NCBI RefSeq assembly: GCF_018687975.1
Contig: NZ_CP061310.1
Span: 1,798,001-1,862,000 of the forward strand
Direction of reading: 5' to 3'
Length of the DNA: 64,000 bases
Origin: Polynucleobacter sp. es-EL-1
GTDB lineage: Bacteria; Pseudomonadota; Gammaproteobacteria; Burkholderiales; Burkholderiaceae
Shown here: positions 61,091 through 64,000 of the stretch, in pieces
Layout of the letters: each line of letters opens with the position of its first letter
How positions within the stretch are numbered: position 1 is the stretch's first letter
Made by a program: the position numbers and the translations under genes
Notes under the pieces: generated by a model
What the model was told of the DNA's origin: nothing
The model's database searches: none
What the model saw: only the letters and a program-made list of their open reading frames with translations

Positions 61091-61978
61091 TTGTTTAAAA
61101 ACCTATCCAATTATTCTGGGGTTGCACTTCTCAGGTTCCTCGTGTCACTTCCTTATAAAGTCCTCATTGCGATTGGCTATGGTTTAGGTTTGCTCGCCTC
61201 ATATATTCCCACTGATCGCAATCGTGTCGTACAAAAAAATCTTCAACTCTGTTTTCCTGAATTAAGTGATGCAGAAATTGATCAACTCAGAAAAAAACAT
61301 TGGCGGCTTCTAGGAAGAAGCATGGTTGAAAAAAGCATCATTTGGCTGGGTAGCAAAAAGCAGCTTCGCGATATGATTGAAGTCCATTCAGAGGTGGATT
61401 TAAGCGATAGAAAACCAAGAATATTGGTCAATATGCATTTCATTGGCATTGAAGGGAGCATCATCCTTAGCGCACTCTCTGAAGAAAAAGGGTGGCCAAG
61501 AACCTCTGGCTTTTTTCAACGAATGAAGAATCCTTTTTTTAATCAAAAAATTATTGAATGGCGCAATCGCTTTGGCGGTAATTCCATTGATCGTCAAGGG
61601 AACTCGCTTGAGCTCATTCGAGAAATTCGCAAGGGCAGCTTCATCATCATTGCGCCAGATATTGATTTGGGACTAAAAGACTCTACTTTTGTACCTTTTT
61701 TTGATATTCAAACCAATACCATTACGGCAGTATCTAGGCTAGCCAAAATCACAGGCGCACAAGTTTGCATGATGATTACCACCCTTAAAAAAGATGAAGC
61801 TGGCTATCTTTGCTCAATCAGTAAGCCATTAGAAAACTTTCCTACCGACGACCCTCAGGCCGATACTGCCAGACTCAATCAAATCTTTGAAAAAGAAATT
61901 CGTTTGCGCCCGGCTGAATACTACTGGGTTCATAAACGCTTTAAAAATCGTCCCTTTAACGAAGCCAGCCCCTACTAG
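61091..61978 (+). CDS. LpxL/LpxM-family lipid A acyltransferase, paralogue of the 37884 gene
   Basis: A 295-residue LABLAT acyltransferase. It has an N-terminal membrane anchor, the HX4E motif in LVNMHFIGIEGSII, MKNPFFNQKIIEWRNRFGG, IAPDIDLGLKDSTFVPFF and EYYWVHKRFKNRP. It aligns along its whole length with the gene at 37884. The start appears to be TTG at 61091; no ribosome site is clear, but the N-terminus aligns with the paralogue. It probably shares a transcript with can. Confidence 0.88.
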   Translation: MFKNLSNYSGVALLRFLVSLPYKVLIAIGYGLGLLASYIPTDRNRVVQKNLQLCFPELSDAEIDQLRKKHWRLLGRSMVEKSIIWLGSKKQLRDMIEVHSEVDLSDRKPRILVNMHFIGIEGSIILSALSEEKGWPRTSGFFQRMKNPFFNQKIIEWRNRFGGNSIDRQGNSLELIREIRKGSFIIIAPDIDLGLKDSTFVPFFDIQTNTITAVSRLAKITGAQVCMMITTLKKDEAGYLCSISKPLENFPTDDPQADTARLNQIFEKEIRLRPAEYYWVHKRFKNRPFNEASPY

Positions 61979-62011
61979 CCTTAAACCGAGCAATTGCTCG
62001 ATAATGTGGTG

Positions 62012-62749
62012 ATGGAAGAAAAAATTCGTGTCTCTAAGCTCTTATCTGAACTAGGCCTATGCTCTCGACGGGAGGCGGACTCTTACATTGAGCAGGGCTT
62101 GGTGACGGTGGATGGCGAGGTGGTAAACGAACTAGGCTCTCGAGCATTCCGGCATCAAAAGATAGAGCTACAGTCTGGTGCCAAAGCACAACAGGCCTCT
62201 CGCGTAACTGTCATCTTGAATAAGCCTGTTGGATATATCTCCCATTTTGATGATGAGCAAGAGTATCAGCCGGCAGCCTCACTTATCACACCAGACAACT
62301 ACTTTGCTAGCCCGCTGGATAAGGGCCGAAACCCGCGCTTTAATACGAAAGGTCTTGCTCCGGCCGGTCGTTTAGATATCGACTCGACAGGTATGCTAGT
62401 CCTGACCCAAGATGGGCGAATTGCCAAACTGCTTATTGGCGAAAACAGTCCTATTGAAAAAGAATATCTTGTCCGCGTTGAAGGCGCACTCTCTTTTGCC
62501 GATCTTGATCGATTGAGACATGGTCTTGAGCTTGATGGCGTCGTCCTAAAGCCTGCCCAAGTCAGCTGGCAAAATGAAGATCAACTCCGCTTTGTTTTGC
62601 GTGAAGGACGCAAGCGTCAAATTCGTAGGATGTGTGAGATGGTAGGACTCAAGGTTTTGGGCTTAAAGCGGGTTCGTATGGGTCGTATTTCGCTTGGCGC
62701 CTTACCGCCTGGAAAATGGCGCTTTGTTAGACCTGAAGAACAGTTTTAA
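62012..62749 (+). CDS. rRNA pseudouridine synthase, RsuA/RluB/RluF family
   Basis: About 245 residues. An N-terminal S4 RNA-binding domain (VSKLLSELGLCSRREADSYIEQGLVTVDG) is followed by the catalytic domain, with the nucleophilic Asp in PAGRLDIDSTGMLVLTQDG and the C-terminal LREGRKRQIRRMCEMVGLKVLGLKRVRMG. The target base is uncertain; the sequence between the S4 domain and GRLD contains an insertion (residues about 85-110). The start is taken as ATG at 62012; GTG codons at 62003 and 62006 are alternatives. prfC follows 44 bp downstream. Confidence 0.88.
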   Translation: MEEKIRVSKLLSELGLCSRREADSYIEQGLVTVDGEVVNELGSRAFRHQKIELQSGAKAQQASRVTVILNKPVGYISHFDDEQEYQPAASLITPDNYFASPLDKGRNPRFNTKGLAPAGRLDIDSTGMLVLTQDGRIAKLLIGENSPIEKEYLVRVEGALSFADLDRLRHGLELDGVVLKPAQVSWQNEDQLRFVLREGRKRQIRRMCEMVGLKVLGLKRVRMGRISLGALPPGKWRFVRPEEQF

Positions 62750-62763
62750 GCACGGCCCCCGCT

Positions 62764-62769
62764 TATAAT
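62764..62769 (+). promoter_or_regulatory. prfC: Predicted -10 box of prfC
   Basis: A perfect TATAAT just after the pseudouridine synthase gene. No good -35 match is seen at 17 bases. Transcription would begin near 62776, leaving a leader of about 18 bases with AGG at 62785 and ATT at 62794. This supports the unusual start placed there. Confidence 0.5.
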
Positions 62770-62793
62770 TCTGTCTATTCAAATAGGCGCAGA

Positions 62794-64000
62794 ATTACCA
62801 TCGATACCATCACCTCCAGCACTCCCGGCGCAGAAGTCTTAAGACGTCGTAGCTTTGCCATCATCTCTCATCCGGATGCAGGTAAAACCACGCTTACCGA
62901 AAAATTACTCCTCTACGCAGGGGCTATTCAGATTGCGGGCAGTGTAAAAGCCCGTAAAGCAAGTCGGCATGCGACTTCAGACTGGATGGAAATTGAGAAA
63001 CAACGTGGTATTTCTGTGGCTAGCTCAGTGATGCAGATGGAATATCGCGACTGCATTATTAATCTGCTGGATACTCCGGGCCACCAAGATTTTTCTGAAG
63101 ATACCTATCGCGTTCTCACGGCAGTTGACTCAGCTCTGATGGTGATCGACGCGGCAAATGGTGTTGAGTCACAGACTCTCCGTCTATTAGAGGTATGTCG
63201 TGCGCGTAATACCCCTATTGTTACCTTCATTAACAAAATGGATCGCGAAGTAAAGCCTCCCATGGAGTTGATGGATGAAATTGAGTCCGCCCTTGGTATT
63301 GAAGTTGTTCCATTTACCTGGCCAGTAGGAATGGGTAAATCATTTGCTGGTGTGATTGATATTGCCAACTCACAAATGCGCATGTTTAAAGCTGGTGAAG
63401 ATCGTGTTACCGAAAACTCACACGCGATTGTTGACATTAATGATCCGGCTCTCAAAGAGCGCTTAGGAACAGATCTGGAAAATGCCTTGGCTGAAGTCGA
63501 CCTCATTAAAAATGCAATGCCTGCCTTTAATAAAGAGGCTTTTTTAGCAGGGCATCAATCTCCAGTATTTTTTGGCTCCGCAATTAATAACTTTGGCGTG
63601 CGGGAAATTCTTAACACTTTAGTTGAGCTAGCCCCATCGCCTGGATCACGCAAGGCATTGCAACGTGAAGTCAGCCCTGCAGAAAATAAATTCTCAGCAG
63701 TTGTCTTTAAGATTCAAGCCAACATGGATCCTGCCCACCGTGATCGAGTAGCCTTTTTGCGTATTTGCTCGGGTCATTTTCAACGTGGTATGAAACTTAA
63801 AATCTGTCGTAATGGCAAAGAGGTGCGGACCAATAATGCACTCTCTTTCTTATCCCAAAGACGCGATATCTTAGATGAAGCATTTCCAGGCGACATTATT
63901 GGATTACCTAATCATGGACTCTTAAGACTGGGTGATACGCTGACTGAAGGAGAGCAACTCCAATTTACAGGCCTGCCATTTTTTGCCCCGGAGATTTTCC
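62794..64000 (+). CDS. prfC: Peptide chain release factor 3, 5' part, with apparent ATT start
   Basis: The frame is open to the right edge and codes 402 residues of RF3 (about 530 in full), a GTPase that removes RF1/RF2 from ribosomes. G1 is ISHPDAGKTTL, followed by DWMEIEKQRGISV, G3 DTPGHQDF and G4 NKMD; domain II begins near FSAVVFKIQANMDP. Between the in-frame TGA at 62734 and the conserved SFAIISHPDAGK there is no ATG, GTG, TTG or CTG. ATT at 62794, six bases after AGG, gives an N-terminus of the right length. ATC at 62800 or 62809, or a sequence error, are alternatives. Confidence 0.9.
   Translation, partial: MTIDTITSSTPGAEVLRRRSFAIISHPDAGKTTLTEKLLLYAGAIQIAGSVKARKASRHATSDWMEIEKQRGISVASSVMQMEYRDCIINLLDTPGHQDFSEDTYRVLTAVDSALMVIDAANGVESQTLRLLEVCRARNTPIVTFINKMDREVKPPMELMDEIESALGIEVVPFTWPVGMGKSFAGVIDIANSQMRMFKAGEDRVTENSHAIVDINDPALKERLGTDLENALAEVDLIKNAMPAFNKEAFLAGHQSPVFFGSAINNFGVREILNTLVELAPSPGSRKALQREVSPAENKFSAVVFKIQANMDPAHRDRVAFLRICSGHFQRGMKLKICRNGKEVRTNNALSFLSQRRDILDEAFPGDIIGLPNHGLLRLGDTLTEGEQLQFTGLPFFAPEIF

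Noticed and set aside
63105..63506. Minus-strand frame of 133 codons inside prfC
   Set aside because: It is antisense to the conserved GTPase domain of RF3, with Arg/Ser-rich composition typical of a shadow frame.
1..64000. tRNA, rRNA, CRISPR array, insertion sequence or prophage
   Set aside because: Reading all spacers on both strands showed no cloverleaf-like sequence, direct-repeat array, transposase or phage gene; spacers are short and explained by promoters, riboswitches and terminators.

Overview
The window reads as a stretch of core chromosome from a betaproteobacterium of the Burkholderiaceae, most likely Polynucleobacter or a close relative. The signs are moderate G+C, dense gene packing with many 1-20 bp overlaps, a methionine synthase split into two genes, a DksA lacking the usual four-cysteine finger, a PhaM granule protein, and the metK / ahcY / metF and mreBCD-mrdA-rodA gene orders. 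The genus is inferred from gene content and was not checked against a database. There is no rRNA, tRNA, CRISPR array, insertion sequence, phage or integrative element, and no gene-free stretch longer than about 200 bases.

Layout. 1-4.7 kb: end of a CFA-synthase-like methyltransferase, an SDR, then dsbA, a SPOR protein and argS. 4.7-8.5 kb: metH in two overlapping genes. 8.6-12.8 kb: phaM facing a metallo-hydrolase, DUF1289, an AcuI-type reductase, a lipoprotein, a flavin reductase and a GST. 12.9-20.9 kb: a tripartite RND efflux system downstream of pirin, a flavodoxin-like reductase and a MarR regulator with a clear operator. 21-27 kb: folM-like, folB, ttcA, glmU, glmS, paiB. 27-33 kb: MidA-type methyltransferase, cca, NDUFA9-like, slt, 5-formyl-THF cyclo-ligase. 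33-37 kb: metF, ahcY, metK. 37-41 kb: two lipid A acyltransferases, dapF, pyrE, xth. 41-49 kb: ampG, metW, metX, slmA, argB, dksA, a zinc GTPase, xerC, DUF484. 49-58 kb: gatCAB divergent from mreBCD-mrdA-rodA. 58-64 kb: HU, a small membrane protein, lpxO, a DUF167 gene, carbonic anhydrase, a third LpxL-type gene, a pseudouridine synthase, and prfC running off the edge.

Themes. Methionine and one-carbon metabolism dominates (metH, metF, metK, ahcY, metX, metW, 5-FCL, FolB and FolM). The strongest regulatory signals lie there: metK has a leader resembling a SAM-II riboswitch, and ahcY has one matching the SAH riboswitch, so neighbouring genes appear to sense substrate and product of the methylation cycle. 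Envelope functions form the second theme: GlmU/GlmS, Slt, AmpG, DapF, MreBCD/PBP2/RodA, three LpxL-type enzymes and LpxO. Another clear oddity is prfC, whose reading frame has no ATG, GTG, TTG or CTG start and seems to begin at ATT. I found no novel defence or mobile system; the candidates for new biology are RNA-level and start-codon-level control.
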